The position numbers and the translations under genes are program-made. Below are positions 1 to 8,330 of a DNA stretch of 60,111 bases, in pieces. A model generated the notes under the pieces. It did no database searches and had not been told where the DNA came from. It worked only from the letters and a program-made list of their open reading frames with translations. The stretch's first letter is position 1. Each line of letters opens with the position of its first letter. The DNA comes from a virus. The stretch covers positions 1 through 60,111 of IMG/VR virus record IMGVR_UViG_3300031774_000010; one strand, 5' to 3'.

Positions 1-450
1 GATCTAAAGAAAGTAAAGAACGGACCGAAGGATAAAACCGCAGGTAAAGATGTTTATGAAGGTACTACTGGTTTTAATAAGGAACATCCATTTAAAAATG
101 ACGTTCTAAGACCAAATCCGTTATTAGCAAAACAAAAGGATAGCCCTGATTTTTATGACTTTTATAGGGATAGTACTACGTTTGGAGCAATGGCTCCTCT
201 ATCGCAACAAAAGATAGATGGTTTTGCCTCTAATCCATTTGCAAATTTTGATTTTCCTGTAAATAATCAAGCAGTTGATTATTGGACGGCGTTATATCAT
301 GATGGTGCAAAAAAAGGGTTGATATCTGTTGAAGATGAAGTTGGTACTTGGAGTGTTGCACACTTAGCATCACAACCTGCAAACTCTGGTGCGAGTACAA
401 TTAATCCTAATGAAGCCAATAAATTCCCTAGCCAAGGAGTAGCAATTTAA
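1..450 (+). CDS. Unknown protein, 5'-truncated
   Basis: The frame is open from base 1, so this gene runs in from the left. An internal ATG at 190 would give 86 residues, but the same frame has no stop from base 1, so the true protein is longer. The visible 149 residues are polar and contain no domain I recognise. Its TAA shares one base with the ATG of the next gene (TAATG), a coupling typical of one operon. The run of virion genes that follows makes a structural role likely, but that is inference from position only. Confidence 0.75.
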   Translation, partial: DLKKVKNGPKDKTAGKDVYEGTTGFNKEHPFKNDVLRPNPLLAKQKDSPDFYDFYRDSTTFGAMAPLSQQKIDGFASNPFANFDFPVNNQAVDYWTALYHDGAKKGLISVEDEVGTWSVAHLASQPANSGASTINPNEANKFPSQGVAI

Positions 451-1175
451 TGTCAAATAGTTTTTTTAAACAGCTAATTCCATTAGTCACTTCACAGGTA
501 GTTGCCGAACCTCTTATGCGTCTTACTGGTGATGCAATGAGTTCTTTTTTCGGACAAAGATCACCTGGCATTACAGGTCCAAATGTTGGCGAAGGCCAAA
601 AGGCTGGATTTGGTGGAGCTGTTAGGGATGCGGTATACAATACCGTTACTGATCAAAAAGAAGGGGCATCTAAAGCAGGTTATGGAAAAGTTCCAAAAGC
701 TGAGCGACTTAATATACGACCCCATGGTACTGAAGCAGGGAGATATATAACAAACATTATGAAGCATTCAGAGAATCCTGTTATGGATTTTCTATATAGT
801 TCTCCAGAAACCACTGCCACTGTTGCTGGTTTAGCTGTTCCAGCTGCAACTGCTGTAGGTGCTGGTTATGGGCTTAGTCAATTATTTGGCGGTTCAAAGC
901 CACGTTCTGATTATGCTTTAGCTATTCAAGGTAATCCTTATTTAGGTAGTACTGGTAATGTGAATGTTGATGCTGCACAAGCATCTGCTTACTATCAGCA
1001 ACAAACTGCTCAGATGAAGTTTGAACATCAGATGGCATTACAACAAGCACGTCTACAAGCACAAACCCCAGGTATTCAAAACTACGGAGGAGGAGTTTCT
1101 GGAAGTATTCCAGGAATTGATCAAGACTTAGCAACTGTTGGTCGTTCTATCTTTGGAACTGGCCTACGTGCATAG
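450..1175 (+). CDS. Putative virion protein with central hydrophobic segment
   Basis: A 241-residue protein of unknown family. Residues about 120-148 form an Ala/Gly/Val-rich hydrophobic stretch that could cross or insert into a membrane. The C-terminal third is Gln/Ala-rich (a helical run near residues 180-210) and ends in a Gly-rich tail. It is coupled to the upstream gene by a TAATG overlap and lies before other Gly/Ala-rich proteins ahead of the terminase. In short-tailed phages that kind of neighbourhood can hold internal or ejected virion proteins. The role is inferred; the reading frame is well supported. Confidence 0.7.
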   Translation: MSNSFFKQLIPLVTSQVVAEPLMRLTGDAMSSFFGQRSPGITGPNVGEGQKAGFGGAVRDAVYNTVTDQKEGASKAGYGKVPKAERLNIRPHGTEAGRYITNIMKHSENPVMDFLYSSPETTATVAGLAVPAATAVGAGYGLSQLFGGSKPRSDYALAIQGNPYLGSTGNVNVDAAQASAYYQQQTAQMKFEHQMALQQARLQAQTPGIQNYGGGVSGSIPGIDQDLATVGRSIFGTGLRA

Positions 1176-1205
1176 AATTTATAATTAATAAAAAGCGTAT
1201 TTGAT

Positions 1206-2075
1206 ATGAATTGGCAAGATGCATTTAAGTTGGGAGGAAGTGACGCTGCTAACAGTCTTGCAAGTAGTTATTCACAATCTTCAGGTCTAGCGGACGCATT
1301 TAGCGGAAATAAATGGGTTAGTGATCTTGCTCGTAATTATCCGGCACCTTCATCAACGGTTCCTGCTGATTTTTTTACATACAGTCCAGATAAAGATTCA
1401 GGTATTGATTGGAATACAATGATTGCTAATCCTGATGTTTTAGAGGGTGTAGGTGATAGTTATCCAGATCTTTTTAAAAACGGAGTAGATTTTTTAAAAG
1501 ACTTTACTAGTGATGAAAAAAGTCAATTTTTTGATGCACAAAAAGCTGCTGCTGGTTTACCTACTGATAAATCTCGTGAATCTTGGTACCAACAAGTTTC
1601 TCCGTCAGTAGGAATATACGGAGGATTAGGATCAGGATCAGGATATGGATATGGGTCAGTAGGGTCAGGAGCAGCTGCAATACAGGCAGCGAACACTCTA
1701 GGTGCTATGTATCCTCAAATGAGTCAGAAGAGTCCTGGTCTTAAAGATTATATTGGAGCGGGTATGAGAATGGCAGGAGATGAACTTAAATATAAGGCTT
1801 TGTATGCAATTAATCCAGTACTAGGAGCTGTTGAGCAGTTCTACCCTGGTGGTGCTACAGAAGCATTTAAAGATGTTGGTAAAGTTACTGGTGCTGTAGG
1901 TAACAAGATATCTAAGGGAATTGGCAGTGTTGTTAAACCTGTTCAAGATTTCCTTGATGGTATTTTCTGTGACGAACGATTAAAAGTAGACATTGCACCA
2001 TTAGAAAGCACAGAAGTTAACGACGAGTTAGCACAAATGGCATTCTTTGTGAAAGGTCTCCGTGAGTGCTCTTAA
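1206..2075 (+). CDS. Virion protein carrying the N-terminal half of an S74 chaperone domain
   Basis: A 289-residue protein with Ser/Gly-rich stretches (a Gly-Ser-Gly-Tyr run near residues 138-155). Near the end, residues 255-260 read CDERLK, which matches the start of the peptidase S74 intramolecular-chaperone domain (usual form S-D-x-R-x-K), with Cys in place of the usual Ser. The domain stops abruptly at residue 289, and its remainder lies in the next ORF, which overlaps by 14 bases in the +1 frame. This could be a programmed frameshift, coupled reinitiation, or a lesion. S74 domains normally trimerise and release phage fibres. Confidence 0.75.
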   Translation: MNWQDAFKLGGSDAANSLASSYSQSSGLADAFSGNKWVSDLARNYPAPSSTVPADFFTYSPDKDSGIDWNTMIANPDVLEGVGDSYPDLFKNGVDFLKDFTSDEKSQFFDAQKAAAGLPTDKSRESWYQQVSPSVGIYGGLGSGSGYGYGSVGSGAAAIQAANTLGAMYPQMSQKSPGLKDYIGAGMRMAGDELKYKALYAINPVLGAVEQFYPGGATEAFKDVGKVTGAVGNKISKGIGSVVKPVQDFLDGIFCDERLKVDIAPLESTEVNDELAQMAFFVKGLRECS

Positions 2076-2289
2076 GAAGTTAAGACAACTGGAGCCAATC
2101 CAGTTTAGATATAAAGAGGAGTTAGATCCGACGCAACCATTACGTGCTGGTTTCTCTGCTCAACAGGTACAAAAAGTAATACCTGAAGCAGTAAAAGAAG
2201 TTGATGGAATATTGATGTTGGATGGGAATGTTTTAAAGAATTATCTCCGCATGGCGAGAGAAGAGTTATTAGCTGAATCTTCTAAGTAG
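2062..2289 (+). CDS. C-terminal half of the S74 intramolecular chaperone domain
   Basis: Seventy-five residues starting with GTG at 2062, inside the end of the upstream gene. The sequence KLRQLEPIQFRYKEE, followed by GFSAQQVQKVIPEAV and NYLRMAREEL, is the classic middle and end of an S74 chaperone domain (QL.P..FR.K, GF.AQ.V, terminal helix). The first part of the domain is in the preceding ORF. A single-base skip at the upstream TCT TAA would join them into one full-length domain. Whether it is a separate peptide or part of a frameshift product cannot be decided from sequence alone. Confidence 0.7.
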   Translation: MSALKKLRQLEPIQFRYKEELDPTQPLRAGFSAQQVQKVIPEAVKEVDGILMLDGNVLKNYLRMAREELLAESSK

Positions 2290-2336
2290 TAGTCGATTTA
2301 AAATAAGCAATATATAAGAATTTAGTGTAGAGAATT

Positions 2337-3140
2337 ATGGTCGCTCAAGCAGCAATACCTATGGCAGGTAAGTTATTACCTTTTTTAACAAAAATAGCTA
2401 CAAACCCAGTAGCAAGTTCAGCCGTTACAGGCGCTTTTATGGGTGGTGTACCTTCCTTACTGCAAGGTAATCTATTAAATGCATTAGGAGGTGGCATTGC
2501 AGGTGGAGCAGGAGGAGCAACTTTCGGTGGTATAGGAGGCAAATTAGTACCAGGAGCTACTGGACTTGCTGGTAGATTTATGGGTCCATCTACAACTGCG
2601 GCAGCGGCTGTAATACCAAGTTTAGCTGGGGCTGCGGCACCTGTTACTGCTGGTTTATTAGGAAATGCACTACTTGGCGGAGGCATTGGTAATTTAGGTA
2701 GACAAACAGCAGGAGCCGTAGGTGGAGCAGGTCAAAATACCGTCGGACTTCTTGGATATCATGCTGTAACTGGTGAGCCTTTATATGGAACAGCTGTACC
2801 TCCAGGGATGGGTCAGTATGGTGGAGTTCCTCCTGTTGGTGGTTCTGCTATGGATGTTCTTCAACCAGGTGGTCCTGCAGGTGCTCAAAGACTTACAACA
2901 CTTAAGAATGCAGAGACGATGGCTGATGCATTAAATGCTTACTTACCTACAGTTCGTAAGTTTAGTGAGCAAGCTAAGAAAGATGACTTTGAAAGAAATA
3001 TGGCTGCTGCAGGTATTAGACAAAATATTGCAACAAATGCTGCAATGTTACAAGCTTCGCAGCAAGCTGGTTTAGGAATGGGTCTTACAGGGGCTCAACA
3101 AGCTGGGCAAGCTTTAGTTAACCAGTATTCTTATAGCTGA
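2337..3140 (+). CDS. Gly/Ala-rich putative internal virion protein
   Basis: A 267-residue protein whose first ~155 residues are strongly Ala/Gly/Leu-rich with several hydrophobic segments (for example residues 55-75 and 85-115). These resemble the membrane-active glycine-zipper regions of ejected phage proteins. The C-terminal part is helical and polar with Gln/Ala repeats. The ATG follows a short AT-rich gap containing TATATAAG-like sequence. It ends two bases before the next ATG, so translation is probably coupled. No named family is recognised; membrane insertion during infection is an inference. Confidence 0.65.
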   Translation: MVAQAAIPMAGKLLPFLTKIATNPVASSAVTGAFMGGVPSLLQGNLLNALGGGIAGGAGGATFGGIGGKLVPGATGLAGRFMGPSTTAAAAVIPSLAGAAAPVTAGLLGNALLGGGIGNLGRQTAGAVGGAGQNTVGLLGYHAVTGEPLYGTAVPPGMGQYGGVPPVGGSAMDVLQPGGPAGAQRLTTLKNAETMADALNAYLPTVRKFSEQAKKDDFERNMAAAGIRQNIATNAAMLQASQQAGLGMGLTGAQQAGQALVNQYSYS

Positions 3141-3142
3141 CT

Positions 3143-3871
3143 ATGACCACCCTAAATGAGTTTAAACAGTTAGTTGATGCCTATCGGTTAGGTGATTTAA
3201 AAGGACTTGACACTGCCTATAATCCGAATCCTACTGCAAATGGAAGAAACACAGATCTTAAAGATCCTTTGGTATATACGGATACTGAGTTAGAAGAGGA
3301 ACCTCTTCCAGACGATTTAGTATATGTAACTCGTGGTAAAGGACTTGATAAGAAAATATATGTAGGTAATAAAGATAGGGAAATGAATTTTCTTAAAAGA
3401 GCGACATTAGGATTATTAGATGCATTTGTAGATAATACAAAAGTAGGGGATAAAGTATTTAGGGTTGATAACGATAGGCAAAATTTAATACCAAAAGATG
3501 AATATAACGCGAAAAGGTTAGCAGAACGCCGTCGTAAAGCAGATATAAGTGGAGATGCAGTCGCAAGTCCTGAGCAAACTCGTAAACATATTGAAAGTCA
3601 AAGGGTACGAGATGCTTATCTTTTTGAACAATTAAATAAATTAAATGACTATGAATTAGAACGTTGGAAGAATGCTTATCCTCAGTATGCAAAAATGATA
3701 AATGATGAAATATTTAAGAGAAGAATGCAAATTGAATATAATAGTCCTAGTGAACTACAAAATAGACTAACCGCAGGTTTTGATACTCGTAATGCTGCTA
3801 AAGTTGCTGATGCTGAAGCATATCTAAAAATAGCGCAAGGTATGAAAACTGGTCTTGAGCGTTTTGTATAG
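3143..3871 (+). CDS. Unknown charged putative virion protein
   Basis: A 242-residue hydrophilic protein rich in Lys, Arg, Asp and Glu, with a helical Arg/Lys-rich middle (residues about 125-160) and a helical C-terminus. No domain, signal peptide or membrane segment is visible. It begins two bases after the Gly/Ala-rich gene and is followed by a 48-base gap before the long repeat protein. It therefore belongs to the same plus-strand structural operon that leads into the terminase. Its function is not known. Confidence 0.65.
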   Translation: MTTLNEFKQLVDAYRLGDLKGLDTAYNPNPTANGRNTDLKDPLVYTDTELEEEPLPDDLVYVTRGKGLDKKIYVGNKDREMNFLKRATLGLLDAFVDNTKVGDKVFRVDNDRQNLIPKDEYNAKRLAERRRKADISGDAVASPEQTRKHIESQRVRDAYLFEQLNKLNDYELERWKNAYPQYAKMINDEIFKRRMQIEYNSPSELQNRLTAGFDTRNAAKVADAEAYLKIAQGMKTGLERFV

Positions 3872-3919
3872 CTGGTTAACAATTCACGTTCAGTAGAATA
3901 GGAAAAAATATTAGTAATT

Positions 3920-6070
3920 ATGAGTAACGACGTAAAGCAAGTAGGTACTCAATTTGCCAAGGATTATTTAAGTAGTGCTCAAAATAATGCTGTAGCTAAG
4001 TTAACAGCTGACGACGATGATACAGGAGGAGGTGCTTCAAATCTTACAAAGGTAAACGATCCTTCTTTGCAATCTCAAATTGCATTAATGGATATACAGA
4101 ATACTCAACAACAGTTAAATTTAGAAACTGCTGCTGAATTAGATCGTATTCAAAGAGAGTTCTACACTGATCAAGATATTAGAAGAGGTCAGTCAGAAGG
4201 AACTCAAAGTCGATTAGGGCAAATGATGGGGGGAGAGCAACAACGTTTAAGTGCAAGAGTTGCAGGAGAAGAACAAAGAAGAGGAACAGCTGAGACAGGT
4301 TTACAACAGCGTTTAGGTGCAAGAGTTGCAGGGGAAGAGCAACGTGCAGGTATTGAGACAACTGGAACACAACAACGTTTAGGAACAGCTGAAACAGGAT
4401 TCCAACAGCGGCTTGGAATGGGAGAGCAGGGGTTACAACAAAGAATGGGAATGGCAGAATCTGGATTACAACAACGGCTAGGAACTGCAGAAACTGGAAG
4501 ACAGCAAAGAATGGGAACTGCAGAAACTGGTTATCAACAACGTTTAGGACAAAGAGTCGCTGGACAAGAAAGAAGAGCTGATTTAGCAGAAACAGGTGCT
4601 CAGCAGAGGGCATCATCCAGAGTCACTGGTCAAGAGCAACGTGCTGGTATGGTTGAGTCTGGTTATCAACAACGTTTAGGACAAAGAGTTGGAGGCCAAG
4701 AAAGAAGGGCTGAATTAGCAGAGACAGGAGCACAAACCCGTGCTACTGAGCGAGTTAGAGGTGAGGAAGATAGAGGACGTATTGGAGCAACTGGTTTTGA
4801 GCAACGTCTCGGAACTGCAGAAACTGGTTTCCAACAACGTTTAGGAACAGCTGAATCAGGATTCCAGCAGAGACTGGGAATGAGAACAGCAGCAGAAGAA
4901 ACTCGTGGAACAGAAAGAGTTAGAGGTGAAGAGCAACGTGCAGGTATTACAACAACTGGATTACAACAGCGTCTTGGAACTGCAGAGACAGGCTCCCAAA
5001 CCCGTGCTACTGAGCGAGTCAGAGGTGAGGAAGATAGAGGACGTATTACAACAACTGGAGTACAACAACGGCTTGGAACTGCAGAAACTGGGTTACAACA
5101 ACGTTTAGGAACAGCTGAATCAGGACTTCAACAGAGATTGGGAATGAGAACTGGAGGAGAAGAACAACGAGCAACTCGATCTTTAGAACAAAGAATAGGT
5201 GGAGAAGAGCAACGTCTTGGTATGAGAGTAGGGGGAGAAGAGCAAAGAGCATCTCGTGCTTTAGAACAAAGAATCGGTGGAGAAGAACAACGTCTTGGTA
5301 TGAGAGTAGGGGGACAAGAAACCCGTGCTACTGAGAGAGTTAGAGGTCAAGTAGACATTGGGCGTATTGGCGCAACTGGATTACAACAGCGTCTTGGAAC
5401 TGCAGAAACTGGTTTCCAACAAAGAATGGGAATGAGAACAGCAGCAGAAGAAACTCGTGGAACAGAAAGAGTTAGAGGTGAAGAGCAACGTGCTGGTATC
5501 TCAACAACTGGATTACAACAACGTTTAGGAACAGCTGAATCAGGACTTCAACAGAGATTGGGAATGACAACTGGAGGAGAACAAACACGTGCTACAGAAA
5601 GAGTTAGAGGTCAAGAGCAACGTGCTGGTATCTCAACAACTGGATTACAACAGCGTCTTGGAACTGCAGAAACTGGTTTCCAACAAAGAATGGGAATGAG
5701 AACAGGAGGAGAACAAACACGTGCTACCGAACGAGTCAAAGGTCAAGTAGACATTGGGCGTATTGGAGCTACAGGTCTTCAACAACGTCTGGGAACTGCA
5801 GAAACTGGTTTTCAACAAAGAATGGGAATGCAAACGGGAGGACAAGAAACACGTGCTACTGAAAGGGTTAGAGGTCAAGAAGATAGAGGAAGAATTGCAG
5901 CTACTGGTTTAGAGCAACGTTTAGGACAAAGAGTTGGAGGTCAAGAGCAAAGAGCGACAAGAGAAACAGAAGGTCAGCAAATCAGGTCAACAGACTTGCA
6001 AAGAGAGATGTTCCGTCGCTATAAAGAAGCAAGAGATTATGGCCAAGCACAACGAGCTTACCGAGTATGA
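3920..6070 (+). CDS. Long 11-residue-repeat (hendecad) coiled-coil-like protein
   Basis: A 716-residue protein. After a ~85-residue non-repetitive head it is almost entirely built of 11-residue units such as TAETGFQQRLG and ERVRGEEQRAG, roughly fifty of them, then an Arg-rich tail of ~40 residues. A few units carry a four-residue insertion (RSLEQRIGGEEQRLG), giving 15. Hendecad and 15-residue periods are characteristic of right-handed coiled coils, so a long fibre, spike or internal rod is plausible. The gene overlaps the small terminase by four bases. The underlying 33-bp DNA repeat makes copy-number change likely. The exact virion role is unknown. Confidence 0.75.
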   Translation: MSNDVKQVGTQFAKDYLSSAQNNAVAKLTADDDDTGGGASNLTKVNDPSLQSQIALMDIQNTQQQLNLETAAELDRIQREFYTDQDIRRGQSEGTQSRLGQMMGGEQQRLSARVAGEEQRRGTAETGLQQRLGARVAGEEQRAGIETTGTQQRLGTAETGFQQRLGMGEQGLQQRMGMAESGLQQRLGTAETGRQQRMGTAETGYQQRLGQRVAGQERRADLAETGAQQRASSRVTGQEQRAGMVESGYQQRLGQRVGGQERRAELAETGAQTRATERVRGEEDRGRIGATGFEQRLGTAETGFQQRLGTAESGFQQRLGMRTAAEETRGTERVRGEEQRAGITTTGLQQRLGTAETGSQTRATERVRGEEDRGRITTTGVQQRLGTAETGLQQRLGTAESGLQQRLGMRTGGEEQRATRSLEQRIGGEEQRLGMRVGGEEQRASRALEQRIGGEEQRLGMRVGGQETRATERVRGQVDIGRIGATGLQQRLGTAETGFQQRMGMRTAAEETRGTERVRGEEQRAGISTTGLQQRLGTAESGLQQRLGMTTGGEQTRATERVRGQEQRAGISTTGLQQRLGTAETGFQQRMGMRTGGEQTRATERVKGQVDIGRIGATGLQQRLGTAETGFQQRMGMQTGGQETRATERVRGQEDRGRIAATGLEQRLGQRVGGQEQRATRETEGQQIRSTDLQREMFRRYKEARDYGQAQRAYRV
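4170..5990 (+). repeat. 33-bp degenerate coding repeats
   Basis: Within the preceding gene the DNA is a degenerate array of 33-bp units encoding 11-residue repeats. Some neighbouring blocks are near-identical over many tens of bases, for example the recurring GGAACTGCAGAAACTGG and GTTAGAGGTGAAGAGCAACG stretches. The similarity is internal to the gene and ends sharply at its C-terminal tail. This implies growth by unequal exchange or replication slippage. Assembly of this stretch from short reads should be treated with caution. Confidence 0.75.
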
Positions 6071-6552
6071 ACAAATGGATTAACGGACTAACTGATAAAG
6101 ACCGAGAATCCTTTTTAGCTTTTTGCAAACAAACAGCTTCTCCCATACAGATTTATCTCTACTCACGATTCCTTGGTTTTAAAGGAACAATTGTTGAGTG
6201 TGATGAATGGTCTAAGAAAAAATTTAAAAAACGTAATTTTAATATTCTATTAGAACAAGAAATAGATCATATGCAAGAAGATATTTCAAAGTTACGTCAA
6301 GCAATTGATATGGGTATGGTTAAACAAGATATGGGTACAGCACGTATTGCAATGCTTCAAAAAGAATTGAGAGGCTCTATAAAACAAATAGGCGATGAAA
6401 AAGTATTAATGGATAAACAAGGCTTGATTCTTGCTGGTGCAGACAGAGCATTACGTGAGATGTTAACTATTTTCCGTGATGATCCAATTGAAGGTCCCTT
6501 ACAAGAAGCGTCAATGGGAGTTTGGACAAAAATATTACAGGAAGAAAGTTAA
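6067..6552 (+). CDS. Putative terminase small subunit
   Basis: A 161-residue, largely helical protein directly before the large terminase and overlapping the repeat gene by four bases (ATGA-type). The N-terminal ~45 residues look like a compact helical domain. Residues 60-125 are a long amphipathic helix region with coiled-coil character, as in DNA-recognising small terminases that form rings. I see no diagnostic motif, so the call rests on size, helical character and the invariant position next to the large subunit. It would recognise the packaging site and regulate the ATPase. Confidence 0.55.
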   Translation: MNKWINGLTDKDRESFLAFCKQTASPIQIYLYSRFLGFKGTIVECDEWSKKKFKKRNFNILLEQEIDHMQEDISKLRQAIDMGMVKQDMGTARIAMLQKELRGSIKQIGDEKVLMDKQGLILAGADRALREMLTIFRDDPIEGPLQEASMGVWTKILQEES

Positions 6553-6576
6553 AGATTTTTAGGCTATGCTACGTGC

Positions 6577-8100
6577 ATGGCAGGAACAAGTATTTATAGT
6601 GTTTATCGACGAACTGCGAGAGCAGCCGCTAAACAACAAGTTGTCAAAAAAACTTCTAATATTGATGTAGAGCGAGCACGAGAAGATTTTGCATACTTTT
6701 GTGATGTTGTAGGAGATAAACCACCAGCCACTCACCATAAAGAATGGCATAAATATTTGTGTACTGGAAAGGATAGTGAATGTTTAGTAGGTATTGGTGG
6801 ACCCAATATTGATATCTTGGCACCTAGAGGAAGTGCTAAATCCACAATCCTTGGTTTATATACAGCTTGGACTGTTGGTATACATGCTCTTAATAAGCAA
6901 CCATTAAAGGTTTTATATATTTCTTACACTGTTGATGTAGCAAGACCTAAAAGTGCAGCCATAAAAAGAATTATTGAAGAAAGTAAAACATATCGTGAAA
7001 TTTTTCCCAGAGTGAAAATTGCTAAAGGTATTAATTCTAATGAGTATTGGAGTATTGATTGGAAGTTTGCTGGAATTAAATCTACTGGAGAAGAAGAGTT
7101 TACTGTTTGTTGTGCAGGCTTAAAAGGTGCTGTGACATCTAAACGTTCTCATCTTTGTATTATTGATGACGCTATCAAAAGTGCTGATGATATTAAAAAC
7201 AGAGATATTCGCCAAGCTATGCAGGATAACTGGAACTCAGTCATAGTTCCTACTATGTTTGAAGGAGGTAGAGCTATTTGTTTAGGAACTCGTTTCCGTC
7301 ATGATGATATTCATAACAGTACTTTTACTCCAGCAAATGATTGGGTTCAGATAGTCCAGTCTGCAATCACTGTTGATAAGGATGGTGAAGAAATTTCGTA
7401 TTGGCCAGATATGTGGTCTTTAGATTATTTACGAGATAGACGACGCCAAGCTCCAGTTGCTTTTAGTTTTCAGTATCAAAATCAAATAATACAGACAAGT
7501 GAGTTATCCCTTTCTCCAGACTTGGTTGTTAAAGGAGCTATAGCAACTCAGTTTGATGCTATGGGTATTGGAGTTGATCTATCAGCTGGTATAAGAGAGC
7601 AGAATGATTTTACTGCTTTTGTAATGGGTGGAAGGATAGGAAATAAGATTCATGTGATTGATTGTAAAAGATTGAGAATAATGGGGAATTTAGAAAAGTT
7701 AGAAGCATTAATGGAAATGTTAGATGAGTGGGGAGTTATTCATAAAGATGGAGATAATTACTTTCCTACAGGTAGTTCTATTCATGTTTGGTCTGAAGCT
7801 GTTGCATATCAGGCATCTTTAGAAGCTGACTTCAAACGTATCTGCTTAGGTGATCAAGGACTGTATAACGTTCTTTGGCATCCTGTTAAAGGATTTCGAG
7901 GAGACAAAGTTGCACGCTTTAGGGGCATTATGGGTTTATTTGAGCAAAGAAAGATTACTTTTAATAAGTATCGAAAGTTCACTGCATTAACAGATGAGAT
8001 TGTCAATTTCGGTGTTAGCTCCCATGATGATTGTGTTGATGCTTTAGTTTGGCTTTGTAATGGATTAATGACCAGAGGAAAACTAGAGTTAGAGTATTGA
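6577..8100 (+). CDS. terL: Terminase large subunit
   Basis: The 507 residues match the length and motif order of large terminases. Walker A is APRGSAKST at residues 82-90 and Walker B is LCIIDD near 193-198. The C-terminal RNase H-like nuclease shows the first acidic residue in GVDLSAG (D334) and a late acidic pair in SHDDCVDALVW (D484/D485). The protein hydrolyses ATP to drive DNA into the prohead and cuts the concatemer. It follows the putative small subunit after 24 bases and precedes the portal, the expected packaging order. The first ATG in the frame gives a natural N-terminus. Confidence 0.93.
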   Translation: MAGTSIYSVYRRTARAAAKQQVVKKTSNIDVERAREDFAYFCDVVGDKPPATHHKEWHKYLCTGKDSECLVGIGGPNIDILAPRGSAKSTILGLYTAWTVGIHALNKQPLKVLYISYTVDVARPKSAAIKRIIEESKTYREIFPRVKIAKGINSNEYWSIDWKFAGIKSTGEEEFTVCCAGLKGAVTSKRSHLCIIDDAIKSADDIKNRDIRQAMQDNWNSVIVPTMFEGGRAICLGTRFRHDDIHNSTFTPANDWVQIVQSAITVDKDGEEISYWPDMWSLDYLRDRRRQAPVAFSFQYQNQIIQTSELSLSPDLVVKGAIATQFDAMGIGVDLSAGIREQNDFTAFVMGGRIGNKIHVIDCKRLRIMGNLEKLEALMEMLDEWGVIHKDGDNYFPTGSSIHVWSEAVAYQASLEADFKRICLGDQGLYNVLWHPVKGFRGDKVARFRGIMGLFEQRKITFNKYRKFTALTDEIVNFGVSSHDDCVDALVWLCNGLMTRGKLELEY

Positions 8101-8128
8101 CGATTTAAACTAGTTATAACACTTTCTA

Positions 8129-8311
8129 ATGTCACCTAGTTATTACAACATTGAACTAGAGCAAGATGCTTATGGTTCTGCAGTAATCCCTCTTAACGAT
8201 GAAATCTGTCATGACATGGCTTTACAGCCTAATGAACGATTTGAAATTGAAATAGAGGATGACGTCATCACTTTGAGGCGACTCCATGCTGGTTACAACA
8301 TTGAAGAATAG
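8129..8311 (+). CDS. Small AbrB/MazE-like protein
   Basis: Sixty residues between terminase and portal. Residues about 17-52 read VIPLNDEICHDMALQPNERF followed by EIEIEDDVITLRR, the pattern of SpoVT/AbrB-type swapped-hairpin domains (I-P-hinge, helix, L.P.(D/E).(V/F).(I/V), then a beta-strand ending L.R). Family members bind DNA as dimers, as transition-state regulators or antitoxins. No toxin gene is adjacent, so an antitoxin role is not supported. A DNA-binding or structural role at the packaging module is possible. The fold assignment is by eye. Confidence 0.6.
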   Translation: MSPSYYNIELEQDAYGSAVIPLNDEICHDMALQPNERFEIEIEDDVITLRRLHAGYNIEE

Positions 8312-8330
8312 AACAAACTACTAAACACTC

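Noticed and set aside
4179-5878. Long reverse-strand frames (Leu/Phe/Val-rich) inside the hendecad gene
   Set aside because: They are mirror images of Gln/Glu/Arg codon repeats and have repetitive, implausible sequences.
8129-8311. Toxin-antitoxin pair
   Set aside because: Only an AbrB-like peptide is present; its neighbours are terminase and portal, not a toxin.
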